Part shown: piece by piece, positions 35,172 to 45,403 of the stretch | How the letters are laid out: each line of letters opens with the position of its first letter | Numbering within the stretch: position 1 is the stretch's first letter | Assembly (NCBI GenBank): GCA_036346375.1 | Contig: CM070508.1 | Span: forward strand, 41,250,862-41,314,861 | Direction of reading: 5' to 3' | DNA: 64,000 nucleotides | DNA from: Guadua angustifolia | Taxonomy: Eukaryota; Streptophyta; Magnoliopsida; Poales; Poaceae | The notes under the pieces: model-generated | What the model saw: the letters and a program-made list of their open reading frames with translations, nothing else | What the model was told of the DNA's origin: nothing | Database searches by the model: none | Made by a program: the position numbers and the translations under genes

Positions 35172-36824
35172 TGAAAGACTATGTGGTGGTCTACTTGTGA
35201 GTGTGATGAGCTATTGACAAATTGTGGTTGAGTTTTAAGTGGAGTTGAAGTTGTAAATCAAAATTTGGAAAAATTTGAGTGCTATTTTTGAGGTGGTGAC
35301 CGGCCCGAGTCGTCATCTTAGGCCAGCGTATACTAGACCACGGCGGTGTGTTTTTCCAGAGGGGTGTTTCAGAGTTTTTGAGGGCGGCCATACCGGCTAG
35401 GGGGCGGTATGACCGGTGGGCGGTGCTACCAGCCAGGGGGCGGTACCATGGCTCTTGTGAGTGAGGATGAAACTTAATTTGTGATTTTTGATGAATTTAT
35501 TGCATATCTTTGTGTGTAATGCTATGTGATGTGTTTCCTTGTTTTTGATGGTTGTAGGACAATGATGCTAGGTCATGTTGAGGCGGAGAATGACCGGGAC
35601 TAGGCGAGGAGTGTCGGAGGTCCAGACGGCCGGGGATTGCTGGAAGATGATCGGAGATAAAGTCCATGCAAGCCAAGAAGACAAGGAAAGGAGAAGATGC
35701 TAGCTAGATGCTGCGTAGATCGATAAGGGCCATTGGATCATGATCTAGTTGATAGGATAGTAGGTCTAGTTAGTATGCTTTGAAAACCGTGCAAGAAAAC
35801 CCATTATGTGTGTGGGTTTTGGGTGAGACCTTGTATCGCTATGTGAGTGGGTTAATCCTAGCTCCTGATGAGTGCTCTAGGGTTGAGGGACTCATCCAAG
35901 GGTGGTAGGTGGCCCATGAGTAGTATAAATAGGGGGAAGGGGTGGCCTTCTCCCCTTGAGAAAGTTTTGAGGTTTGTGTTGCTCCTTTGAGCTTTGCCCA
36001 CATGAATGTGAGGCTTTGTAACCTCTCCTTCTAGAAATGAAAAGATTTTCATTTATGCTCATGTTCAATTTCCTTTACGTATTTACTTTATGCATTTAAA
36101 TTCCGCATTTACTTTCATGCAATTACTTATATGCAATTTGGATTTGTCTCCCCTCCTTCTAAATGCTTTTAGATCTTTTGCTGAGACTGTATGATTGATG
36201 GATGAGACTTCTTTAGACCATATCCCAATCATTTAGGCAAGTTTTGAGTTCTTTCTTGTAAGAAACTGATATTTTGTTCTTGAGAGGATAATTCTTGGAA
36301 GAATTGTTTTTGGGCGTTCTTGTCTTGAGTTCTAGCTTGCTATGACATGTGGGAAGCCATCTAGGATCACCTTAATCATCAAGAACCCACGAGCTAGCCT
36401 AGAATCAAATTTGTGTTTTTGAACTTTCTGTTGTGCACTTTTCAGTAAAACTGAAAAAGGTCAGAACTTTGATGTCGATTTTTGCAATCGATGGTTGGAA
36501 TAAGTTCCTGGCATCCTAAGAATCACATCTACCAAGTTTCATGAGTTTTTGACCATCCAATCAAAAGTTGGATCATTTTTGCTTTTGGTGGTGGTGCTGA
36601 TTTTTCCTGCTGTTCTTGAACTCGGTCATACCGGACCCTCCCTGGTCATACCGCTCAACGGTCATACCGCACCTTCTCCAGTCATAATGGCCTCACAGGG
36701 AAAATCCTCATTTTGACTTGCTTTTTTGGTATGTTTGTGTGAGGGCTTGTTTTGGATTATTTTGTGTGGGGGATAACTTTATTTGCGACCATTCACCCCC
36801 TCTGTTCTCCTTCTCGGTCCTTCA
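35172..36824 (+). repeat. SIRE 3' LTR (1,653 bp)
   Basis: TGAAAGACTATGTGG...GGTCCTTCA is directly preceded by the PPT aagggggagat. A TATAAATAG box lies at 35924-35932. The short motif ccggtatgacc and its complement is reiterated in two clusters (35370-35450 and 36625-36700). The same LTR recurs as solo copies at 43432-45146 (+) and 46580-48267 (-). The first flanking 5 bp on the right are AATAT. Confidence 0.9.
35924..35932 (+). promoter_or_regulatory. Candidate LTR TATA box
   Basis: TATAAATAG lies in the SIRE LTR, followed by a G-rich stretch. The same box appears on the minus strand in the solo LTR at 46580-48267 (tatttata near 47482), but is TGTAAATAG in the copy at 43432. Its position in a mid-LTR site fits the retrotransposon's own promoter. 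Confidence 0.5.
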
Positions 36825-37422
36825 AATATGTATTATCAGATGACCCTGAAAGAGCTCACCAATGATGTTGACTTGGCAATTCTACTGGGAGAAGGGATCG
36901 GCTCTGCCGTTACTATACAAGCAAAGGCGATAGGCTAAAGATAGGATATCTAGGCCTATCCAGGACCTTCAAGCTAAAGCAACCAACTTAACATCAGTTC
37001 AAAAAAGAGTTTCTAGGCTGATCCAAGAACAGAGGCAACTAGATCAAGATGAGCCCAATTTATGACCGGTCCAGGAAAGGATTTCTAAGATGATCATAAA
37101 TTGGAAACATGATCAAGACAAGGAGTCTAGTTCTGCAGCTAGCTTGGATCTGGTTGGTAAAATATGTAAGCCAATTGAGCCAAAGCTAAGATGGTGTCCT
37201 CCTGGCCTAAGCCGATCTCAGTGAAGAAGGCTTCATCGGCATATGGTTCAAGAGATGAGGGAGGCTGAGCAAGCAAAACAATAGGATGAAACCTTTAACG
37301 AGCTTCGTCCGATGAAAATTGCTAAAAAGGAGTGGAGAAGGAAGGAATCGGCGGACGAAGAGTTTGATTCAGCCAATCATTTAGATTCACCTTCGATGGA
37401 CATCAACATGGTGTTCACTTAG
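36825..37422 (+). pseudogene. TAT post-gag region
   Basis: Broken frames carry a repeated SVQKRVSRLIQEQ / PVQERISKMI motif and a Lys/Arg/Glu-rich tail ending PSMDINMVFTL, just before the CRM-like insertion. The next codons (PAKFKVGTAS) are found at 42785. The NMVF-L-P step is, to my knowledge, the lead-in to protease in grass TAT elements. There are three or more stops. Confidence 0.65.
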
Positions 37423-38187
37423 TGATGTAAGATCGTGTCCCGATCATTCGATGAGAGCGATAACTATTGATTTGGTGGAATTGACTTTGACGATTCGACT
37501 ACAACGTACGACGACGATGCGCCTTAGCAATCACTAAACCAACTCCGGAGGGTTATTGATCTTGCCATGGGCACGATCAACCTGAACATGAGATTCAATT
37601 CCTGCAAGTAACTGAAGAACAAGCAATAACAATGGTAAAGCAATCTGAAATTGCAAATAGAAATGGAAGGCAAAAATAATGTGGGGTTCTATTGAAGGTC
37701 TTGACAAGGTGGTTGTCCAGCACAACTCGAAGACACAAAGTTTGCACTTGGCTAAACTAATCAAACAAAACCCAAACCCTAGAGGAGGTTGTGGCTGGCT
37801 ATTTATGAGATATGAGGAGGAGGAGGTCGTCCAAACCCTAGAGAGACCGAATACAACTCAATTACATGGCCCAAGGCCCACTTTGACTCGGACTGGAAAA
37901 GTCACATGGCTTGTTTTGCAGATTCCGGACAGCTCAGAAGGAATTTGGAGATGAGACCAAATCCATTGGAAAGATCTTGTTGTAAACTTTAAATCAAGTA
38001 TAAGAACTCTCCAATTGGACGCCGTATGCAAAAGTTATGCGCGTTTTACTTCAGACTGGTATCTGGAGGCTGAATTGGATTCCAAAACATGATGTATTTG
38101 ATCTCTCTATCTTCATGGCCCATGGATGATGTGTTGGTGTTAGTCCAACCTGGTGTGGTTGTATCCATAGTAGAGATGTTCTCATCA
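37423..38187 (-). repeat. CRM-like 3' LTR
   Basis: It is 765 bp, TGATG...CATCA on either strand. It is close to the right LTR at 42016-42779, with a few substitutions and one-base indels, which indicates a moderately recent insertion. It encodes no gene; the plus-strand open frame at 37679-37954 is mirrored in the other LTR. Confidence 0.88.
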
Positions 38188-38381
38188 TCCTCCTCATCTT
38201 GAATTTGAGTCGTCCTCGACTCAAGCTCACCTTTTAGCTCTTTCTTAGCATAAAACATTCACATGTAGGTCCTGCATTTAATGAAATAAAATAGTAGCTC
38301 CGTCTCTTTATATATTGTAAACATAAGAAGGACATTTAGGGGATTCACCTGATAATTATCCACAAAGCTCAATATTTCTTT

Positions 38382-39383
38382 CTAGCATATAAAGGTATGT
38401 TGAAAGCTAGCACTCTTGGATGCTTCCTCCCCTCCATGAAGGAAAGCCATCCTTGTAGATGTAGACGATGCAGAGGATGCTGTGAAGTGTCGCCAAACTA
38501 ATATAGTGTTGGTCATATCTAGGACGAGCATGGTCTCACCATTCTCCCTTTCTTGAATTGGAGTCGTCCACGGCTCCATCGCATTCTCCTGGAAAATGTT
38601 AGGAGTGACACAGAGCAAAGCAACATGCATATCTTTTGTGATCAAATCAATGATTCGTGAATCACAATCACCCAAACACTCCCTTTCTTGAAAACTATCA
38701 TATAAATTATAAACGAAAGTAGGGGTACTTGATATGATATTAAAATTGTCAAATTGATCACATTTTTGCACAGGTAGTAGAGGTTTCAAATTTGAACAAA
38801 TGTATACTCTATGCACTTTGTACTCTCCTTTATCATTATGTTTGTCAACAACATGAAAAATATTTCGCGATAACCATGGCAAATCAGAATGTATAAAAAT
38901 CTTCTCCTTGAAACTATCTAGATCACACAGAACATCAAATTCAATATAACCTAAAGTATTTAAAGAAGACATCAATTTAAGCTCATCTTCTTCACAAGCA
39001 ATGTGAATAACATGTTTATGTTCAGCGCAAGTGTCTAGTTCAAATATAAATGTTTCATATTCATTCACTAGTTGTGGCATGGATATAAGTGAAGCATTAT
39101 CACACAACTCTTCTTTATCAGCAGGAATAACAAGCAAATCAGCAATGGGTTCTGTTAGTAGTTGCTCTACGATAGCATGATTCATGGACAGTTTTATCTC
39201 TTCAAAATGATTTTCACCATGTATACAGTCCATACCTTCTACATTACCTTCTAAATCATTCTCAAGGGTTGTAGGTGCAACTTCAATTTCTAATTCTTCA
39301 CATACATATGGAGCAGCAAAGATCTCCTCTTTCAACACATTTTCTTCTTCATCCTTCTCCCGATGGAGCTCACTTTTATGCAA
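38382..39383 (-). CDS. 333-codon ORF of unknown function in place of pol
   Basis: Minus strand, open for 1,002 bp. There is no ATG at 39383 (a TTG codon opens the frame), and the gag frame ends 100 bp upstream in another register. It may thus be reached by frameshift or be the end of a fused gag. The product is acidic with many Glu/Asp (KDEEENVLKEEIF), then KEELCDNASLISMPQLVNEY, EEDELKLMSSLNTLGYIEFD, a GEYKVHRVYICSNLKPLL block and a MAFLHGGEE end. I see no DTG, YxDD, DDE or CCHC motif and no membrane segment. I recall similar unnamed ORFs in grass retrotransposon annotations but cannot verify this. Confidence 0.6.
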   Translation of the reverse strand: MHKSELHREKDEEENVLKEEIFAAPYVCEELEIEVAPTTLENDLEGNVEGMDCIHGENHFEEIKLSMNHAIVEQLLTEPIADLLVIPADKEELCDNASLISMPQLVNEYETFIFELDTCAEHKHVIHIACEEDELKLMSSLNTLGYIEFDVLCDLDSFKEKIFIHSDLPWLSRNIFHVVDKHNDKGEYKVHRVYICSNLKPLLPVQKCDQFDNFNIISSTPTFVYNLYDSFQERECLGDCDSRIIDLITKDMHVALLCVTPNIFQENAMEPWTTPIQERENGETMLVLDMTNTILVWRHFTASSASSTSTRMAFLHGGEEASKSASFQHTFIC

Positions 39384-39483
39384 AAATGTTAGCTACAACA
39401 GAAGGTGCAACAATAGGCACCTCAAATGAAGCTATAGACTCTTTCAAAGATTCAGCAAGCATGTTTTCAGCTCTACAAGCACA

Positions 39484-40341
39484 TTAAATCAAGTCTGAAA
39501 GAGAACTGTATGTTTCATCAAGAAAAACATCCTGAATTTCATGATTAAGTCCATGTATGAACCTAAGCTCAATAGCTTCTTCACATTCTTGTAAACCACA
39601 ACGCAACAAACAATTTTGCAATTCATGATAGTATTCCATAGCAGTTTTAGAATCGTGTGTTAAGCATTGAAGTTTAGTAAGCAAATATTCAGCATCATAT
39701 TCAAGAACATAATGATTTCTCATAAGTCTTTTCATGGCATTCCAAGTTTTAGGTTCTTTATCATGTCTAGATATATACTTCCACCAATATATTGCATCTG
39801 ACGTTAACACTTTAACTACAACACTAATCTTTTGGTTTTCAGAAAAGTCATAGTTTGCAAATTCTTTGTCTACTGCTATCTCCCAATTAATATATGCATT
39901 AGGATCGAACTTTCCACCAAAAGGAGGCAATTCAAACTTGATTTTACCTTGTTCATCATCAGTTGATGAACCTGTGGCGATGTGTGGTGGGAAGACCGAG
40001 GCAGCAGGTCCATGCTGGGAAGCTGGGGCAACAATGGGAACCCGTTGTGCATGTAGTACACCATTGTTGTTGCTTAGGAGATGAGGTGAAGGACTGGAAG
40101 TTTCAGGGGCAGCAGCTACAAGCATATCAAGTCTAGACAAAATAGTAGCAAGAGTAGTGTTAGCAACTCCCTGAGCGGTCTCGATGGACCGGAGACGGTC
40201 TTCTGGCAGTGACATTCGCTCGTTAGTGAGTTGTACATCCTCACTAAGGCTCTCGGTGGTGATCCTCATCATCCCCTCAAAGTGAGCAACAGTGCCCTTC
40301 GTGCATGGATAATGATGCAGCGAACTCTCGTCACCTGACAT
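39484..40341 (-). CDS. Gag of the CRM-like non-autonomous element
   Basis: An ATG start at 40341 and 285 codons. The N-terminus contains a helical segment (residues 20-75). A Ser/Pro linker is followed by the gag core: FGGKFDPNAYINWEIAVDKE at 141-160, DFSENQKI, SDAIYWWKYI, TWNAMKRLMRNHYV and LRCGLQECEEAIELRFIHGL. It ends at a TAA just before CACRAENM, which looks like its normal continuation, so this stop probably truncates it. No zinc knuckle is seen. The role would be particle formation; the core resembles CRM/chromovirus gag. Confidence 0.75.
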   Translation of the reverse strand: MSGDESSLHHYPCTKGTVAHFEGMMRITTESLSEDVQLTNERMSLPEDRLRSIETAQGVANTTLATILSRLDMLVAAAPETSSPSPHLLSNNNGVLHAQRVPIVAPASQHGPAASVFPPHIATGSSTDDEQGKIKFELPPFGGKFDPNAYINWEIAVDKEFANYDFSENQKISVVVKVLTSDAIYWWKYISRHDKEPKTWNAMKRLMRNHYVLEYDAEYLLTKLQCLTHDSKTAMEYYHELQNCLLRCGLQECEEAIELRFIHGLNHEIQDVFLDETYSSLSDLI

Positions 40342-42000
40342 TATTAGTACAAGACAAGAAACAAAATTACAAGCATAATGTTCCTATCACTACGTAGGAT
40401 ATGGTGAAAAGTTGCTCAACTCTCATGTCTTAACCAAAGCTCTTACAAGTTCTTACCATGCAGCAGGTGTTGTCGGCCGTTGGCGGTGTCAAAAGTTCTC
40501 CGAAGATTGGATAAAGCGATTACCAAAGGACCGAACAAACATACGAGGTAGAATATATGGAGTTTGGTAGGCTATATTTCTTTTCCTATGCAATCTGATA
40601 ATTCTAGTTATTGTAATGATAAGTAATGACCCAAACTAGAATTCTCAAGTCCTAGATGCCGATCTCAAAGATATAAGTGAATTTCAAGACAACTCACACA
40701 CAAAGATGATGGAACTTAATGCAACCAATGGAATGAGCTAATAAAGAATAATTTTAGCACCAAAGCTCATGTTGCATAAGTTATGACGAGACGCCAGCTA
40801 ATTGCTTCAGAAAAGGTAAAAGGGCATAAGATTGCTCACAAATTAATACAATTGCACAATATGAGAAGAATGAACACAAATTAGGGTTTCGTTCAAAGTA
40901 GTGCTGCAGGCCACTATTCTTTCTTTTTTCTTTTTTTAGCCTGTTTGCTCTTTCTTCCACTTTCCTTTCTTTTGGTGACTTTCGGCCAACACTAGTATGA
41001 ACAAAGTTTTGAAATCCCTAACTTGATGTCACAAGATAGTATGATATGATAATTCAAGATTATGCAATGTATATCAAGTAGAGCAGCCCTAAGCAATGTC
41101 AAATAGCTAGTCTCAATTGGGATCAAAGTGTTCACAAAGGATGAATTGGTTCCCAAAGGTATGTGTATGGATATTTTTGAGATTTTTGGATTGTAGATGC
41201 TACTGAACTCAGCCAACTCAAAGGAACAAAGCTAGAACACAAATTGAAGCAAGAAACCCAAATTCGGCCAAAACAGTGTAGCAAAGTTGTTGCCACAATT
41301 AAAGTATGAAAAAAACCGAATTAGGGAGGCTTACTATGGAATGATTTGAAGCTTATGTCCTCAGCTTTCAATAGAGTATAAGAACATGCAATTTGGAGCT
41401 CGGGTGTGAAAGTTATGGCTCAAAAACCAAACACCACAGAATAGCCTTAATTTTAGCCCGACGGCCCAATTCCGAATCCGAATCAAATTCGGTTTGAAGG
41501 AGTCCGAATCACAAGGGCCACCCAAAAATGTTTTTGTAGAGGACTCTTCAATAATTCAGGAAAGTATAAAAATTTCCCAATTGGAATTCGGACGTGAGAA
41601 TTATGATCAAAATACCGAACCAATTTGGATTGGAAGTGCAACTTGCTTCACGAACTTTGACGTGTAGATTAAACTTATTTAGCTGTAGAATTAGAGTTCA
41701 TGCCCAACTAAGTTTTTGTAGAGCTTGATCCAAGGTTTCAAGAAAGTGCAAGAACTCTAGAATACGAGCTCGTATGGAAAAGTTATGAACCAAATAATAT
41801 ACTGGACAGATTGAAACAAAAGCTACGCGAAGCAAAAATGATCAGCAACTAAAACAAGGACTCTAATGGATCAAAACCTATCAAAACTCACTAAAATACC
41901 AGATTGAATCTAAAGGTTGAATTTTTGTGGAGTAATTTTCAATATAGGACAGAAAACAAAAACTAATCAAGGGTACTGAATCTCTCACCGAGCAATCTGG
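40342..42000 (-). other. Leader of the CRM-like element, no gene
   Basis: About 1.65 kb between PBS and gag with no ORF above about 80 codons. It contains several diverged copies of a block ending in gaactc..caattggaa/tgtgaaagttatg (41385-41420, 41570-41610, 41750-41790), much like phrases inside the LTR. The leader may therefore have grown by copying LTR-like segments. Confidence 0.5.
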
Positions 42001-42013
42001 CGCTCTCATACCA
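42001..42013 (-). other. Primer-binding site of the CRM-like element
   Basis: On the minus strand it reads TGGTATGAGAGCG, 2 bp inside the 5' LTR. Compared with the tRNA-iMet complement it has G for C at one site and diverges at the end. Confidence 0.75.
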
Positions 42014-42015
42014 CC

Positions 42016-42779
42016 TGATGTAAGATTGTGTCCCGATATTTCGATGAGAGCGATAACTATTGATTTGGTGGAATTGACTTTGACGATCCGACTGCAACAT
42101 ACAACGACGATGCGCCTTAGCAATCGCTAAACCAACTCCAGAGGGTTATTGATCTTACCGTGGGCACGATCAACCTGAACACGAGGTTCAATTCCTGCAA
42201 GCAACCGAAGAACAAGCAAGAACAATGGTAAAGCAATCTGAAATTGCAAATAGGAATGGAAGGCAAAAACAATGTGGGGTTCTATTGAAGGACTTGACAA
42301 GGTGGTTATCCAGCACAACTCGAAGACACAAAGTTTGCACTTGGCTAAACTAATCAAACAAAACCCAAACCCTAGAGGAGGGTGTGGCTGGCTATTTATG
42401 AGATATGAGGAGGAGGAGGTCGTCCAAACCCTAGAGAGACCGAATACAACTCAATTACAAGGCCCAAGGCCCACTTTGACTCGGATTGAAAAAGTCACGT
42501 GGCTTGTTTCATAGATTCTGGACAGTTCAAAAGGAATTTGGAGATGAGACCAGATCCATTGGAAAGATCTTGTTGTAAGCTTTAAATCAAGTACAATAAC
42601 TCTCCAATTGGATGCCGTATGCAAAAGTTATGCTCATTTTACTTCAGACTGGTATCCGAGGCTGAATTGGATTGTAGAATGTGATGGATTTGATCTCTCT
42701 ATCTTCTTGGCCCATGGATGACGTGTTGGTGTTGGTCCAACCTGGTGTGGTTGTATCCATAGTAGAGATGTCCTCATCA
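42016..42779 (-). repeat. CRM-like 5' LTR
   Basis: It is 764 bp and the pair of 37423-38187. TAT coding DNA resumes at 42780-42785. Confidence 0.88.
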
Positions 42780-42848
42780 CTTATCCAGCCAAGTTCAAGG
42801 TAGGTACTGCATCAGCTAAAGACTCTTTCGCTTAGTTGTGCTTGGGAG

Positions 42849-43213
42849 TAGGGTTCGCAAAATTGATAAAAATCATTAGAAAATCATGATTATCGGCTGT
42901 ATTAGTGTGGTTGAGCTTCTAAAACCGCTCAGTAAACCTGTCAAATTCAAAAAAGTATAAAATTTAGACAACATAAACCAATGGAAAATTGGTGAAAATC
43001 ACTTGAATTTTGAAGAAAATTGCTCAAAAAATTGACCGCCAAAAAATTTCAACTAGTTTGTCAATTTTTCATGGAAATTGGTAAATTTTTGAATTTTTTA
43101 AAAAATTTTGATTTTGAAACTCTCCTATTTTCGATCGATTTTTGGCTTGATATTTTTTATTTTCAAATTTTGAATTTCGAGCAATTTTCTTCATCTCGAT
43201 TTTGTTAACCCTA
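42849..43213. mobile_element. hAT-like MITE (365 bp)
   Basis: Terminal inverted repeats: TAGGGTTCGCAAAATTGA at the left and the complement of TCGATTTTGTTAACCCTA at the right (16 of 18 match). Flanking 8-mers CTTGGGAG and CTTGAGAT match at 6 of 8. An 8-bp duplication and a TAGGG-type end fit hAT. The inside is AT-rich and non-coding. It interrupts the TAT sequence between the post-gag and protease segments. Confidence 0.75.
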
Positions 43214-43431
43214 CTTGAGATCATAGGATTCAATTTTTGAAAAACTGGCATATTAATGGCAAGCCGATCTTAGGAATGCTGGTTGATGGAGGAGCAACTA
43301 TCAACCTGATGCCTTATACCACATATAAAAAGTTGGGTAAGTCCGATGAAGACCTCATTAAAACTAATGTGGTTTGAATGACTTAATAGGAGATCCTACA
43401 AAAGCTAAGGGAGTCATGGTGATAGAGTTCA
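43214..43431 (+). pseudogene. TAT protease, first part
   Basis: NWHINGKPILGMLVDGGATI then NLMPYTTYKKLGKSDEDLIK; the Asp-Gly-Gly at about 43279-43287 is the retropepsin active site in its TAT form. A stop lies at 43376. The domain continues at 45147 after the solo LTR. Confidence 0.75.
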
Positions 43432-45146
43432 TGAAAGACCATGTGGAGGTCTATCCGTGTGTGTGATGAGTTATTGGCATTATTTAATCTTGTGGTGTTT
43501 TGATTTGAGTTGGAAAATACATTTGAAGAAAAAGATTGCAAGTTGGCCACATGGCCAATCATACCGGCCAGGGGGTGGTATTGACCAGTTGGCGGTGCTA
43601 CTGGCTGGGGTGCGGTAGCACTGGCCATGTGTGGTCACACCAGCCCCAGGCCGGTGTGATTGTTACAGAGAGGGGTGCTTTAGGTTTTTGGAGGCTAGTC
43701 ATACCGGCCAGGGGTGGTATGATCCGCCAGCAGTGCTACCAGCAGGGGTGCAGTAGCACTAGCCATCTTTAGTTAGAATGAATTTCAATTTGTGATTTTT
43801 TATGAATTTAATTGAAATTCTTTTGAATATTGCTATGTGGGTGTTTTCTTGTTTTTTATGGTTATAGGATGACGAAGCTAGATCACGGTGAGGCGAAGGG
43901 TGACCGGGACTAGGCGAGGTGTGCCGGAGGTCCAGACGGTTGGGGATCGCTAGAAGATGATCAGAGATGGAGTCGTGGCAAGCCGAGAAGACAAGGAAAG
44001 GAGAAGATGCTAGCTAGACACTGCATGGATCAAGGAAGGCCGTCAGATTGTAGTCTAGCTCATAAGTTAGCGGGTCTAGTTAGTGTGCTTTGAAAACTGT
44101 GCAAGAAAACCCATTATGTATGTGGGTTTTGGGTTAGCCTTTGTATGGTTATGTGAGTGGGTTAATACCTAGCCCTTAATGGAGTGCTCTAGGGTTGAGA
44201 GACTAATCCAAGGTTGGTAGGTGGTCCAAGAGTAGTGTAAATAGGGGAGAAGGGGAAGACTTTGCCCCCTTGAAGGTTTTTGAGGTTTTTATGTTCCTTT
44301 GAGATTTGCCCACTTTGTTATGAGGCTTTGTAAACCTCCCTTCCAAAATGCAAATCATTTTCTTTTATGCTTAATTTACTTTGTGCATTTACAGTATGTC
44401 TTAAATTCAGCATTTAATTTTCACATTTAAATTGTTACAATTTATATTCTTGCAATTTGGATTTGCCTCCCCTCCTTTTATATTCTTTTGGTTCTTATGC
44501 CAAGGATGGTGATTGATGGATGAATCTTCTTTAGATCATATCCCAATCATTTGGGCAACTCCATGCAACTTCTTTGGAAGAAATCGATTTTGAACTCTTG
44601 AATGAATCATTCTTGTTGATCATGTTTCTAAGGTTTAGGACTTGTTTTTTTTTGCTTACTGTGACATGTGGGAAGTCATTTAAGATCATCTTGATCATCA
44701 AAAACCCACGAGAAAGTTTTAGATCAAGTTCTTCAAATTTTGCTCAAACTTGGTGTATTCTTCCTTAAAAGTGAAAAAGGTTAGAACTTTGAGGTCAATC
44801 CTTGCGATTGAAGGTTGTAACGAGTTTCTAACATGCTTAGGATCACATCTACCCAGTTTCATGAGTTTTTGACCGTGCAATCAAAAGTTGGATTATTTTT
44901 GCGTTTTGTGTTCGTGTTAATTTTCCTTGCTATTCTTGAGGCCAGTCATACTGCACCCTCTTCGATCATACCGATCATTGGTCATGCCACACCCTCTCCA
45001 GTCATACTGGCCTCACAGAGAAAAATCCTCATTGTAACTTGCTTCTTTTGGTTGATTTGTGTGAGGGCTTGTTTTGGATTATTTTGAGTGGGGGAAAATT
45101 TTATTTGCGGTCTTTCACCCCCTCTGTTCGCTATCTCGATCCTTCA
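43432..45146 (+). mobile_element. SIRE solo LTR, plus strand (1,715 bp)
   Basis: TGAAAGACCATGTGG...GATCCTTCA, of the same family as 35172-36824. It is flanked by GTTCA (43427-43431) and ATTCA (45147-45151), a 5-bp TSD with one change. Protease coding runs up to one side and on from the other. There is no internal region, so the element collapsed by LTR-LTR recombination. Confidence 0.9.
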
Positions 45147-45403
45147 ATTCACAGTCGATAGCAAGACATTGCCGATAGCCTTCTTTGTAGTGAATACCAA
45201 AGGAAGTTACAGCTTGTTATTGGGACAAGATTGGATCCATGCTAATTGTTGTATTCTATCGACTATGCATCAAATACTAATCCAATGGAACAGAGATAAG
45301 GTGGAGATGATTCAAGCTGACACAATGGTTCATATAGCTATGGCTAGGTCAGATGCAAATTGGCAACATGATGGGGCAGAATATAAGGTCGAGCACGTTT
45401 GAT
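45147..45403 (+). pseudogene. TAT protease, second part
   Basis: It continues from 43431: TVDSKTLPIAFFVVNTKGSY, LLLGQDWIHANCCILSTMHQ, EMIQADTMVHIAMAR. The open frame from 45088 begins in the LTR and is therefore only partly element-coded. The LLLGQDWIHAN block is typical of TAT-lineage protease. Confidence 0.8.

Larger units (their letters stand above)
12426..36824 (+). mobile_element. SIRE/Maximus-type Copia, copy 2, split by a Tekay insertion
   Basis: The element's own DNA is 12426-15065 and 31960-36824. Order: gag remnant, protease, integrase, RT, RNase H, a 1.9-kb 3' untranslated zone with several purine tracts, PPT (aagggggaga) and a 3' LTR at 35172-36824. The 5' LTR and the start of gag are missing to the left, where a CRM-like LTR sits. 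The RT frame stops at 15060 and resumes at 31965 on either side of the Tekay element. The right flank (36825 on) is TAT pol DNA, so this copy inserted into that TAT element. Confidence 0.9.
37423..42779 (-). mobile_element. Non-autonomous CRM-like gypsy element (5.36 kb)
   Basis: Two LTRs, 37423-38187 and 42016-42779 (765 and 764 bp), have TGATG...CATCA ends. Flanking 5-mers are CTTAG and CTTAT (4 of 5 match). The PBS at 42001-42013 is on the minus strand, one base off the tRNA-iMet consensus. Inside are a gag ORF (40341-39484) and a second ORF (39383-38382). No protease, RT, RNase H or integrase is present, so it would depend on a related element for replication. The LTR opening matches that at 12425, and the gag resembles CRM-group gag. 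Confidence 0.85.
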
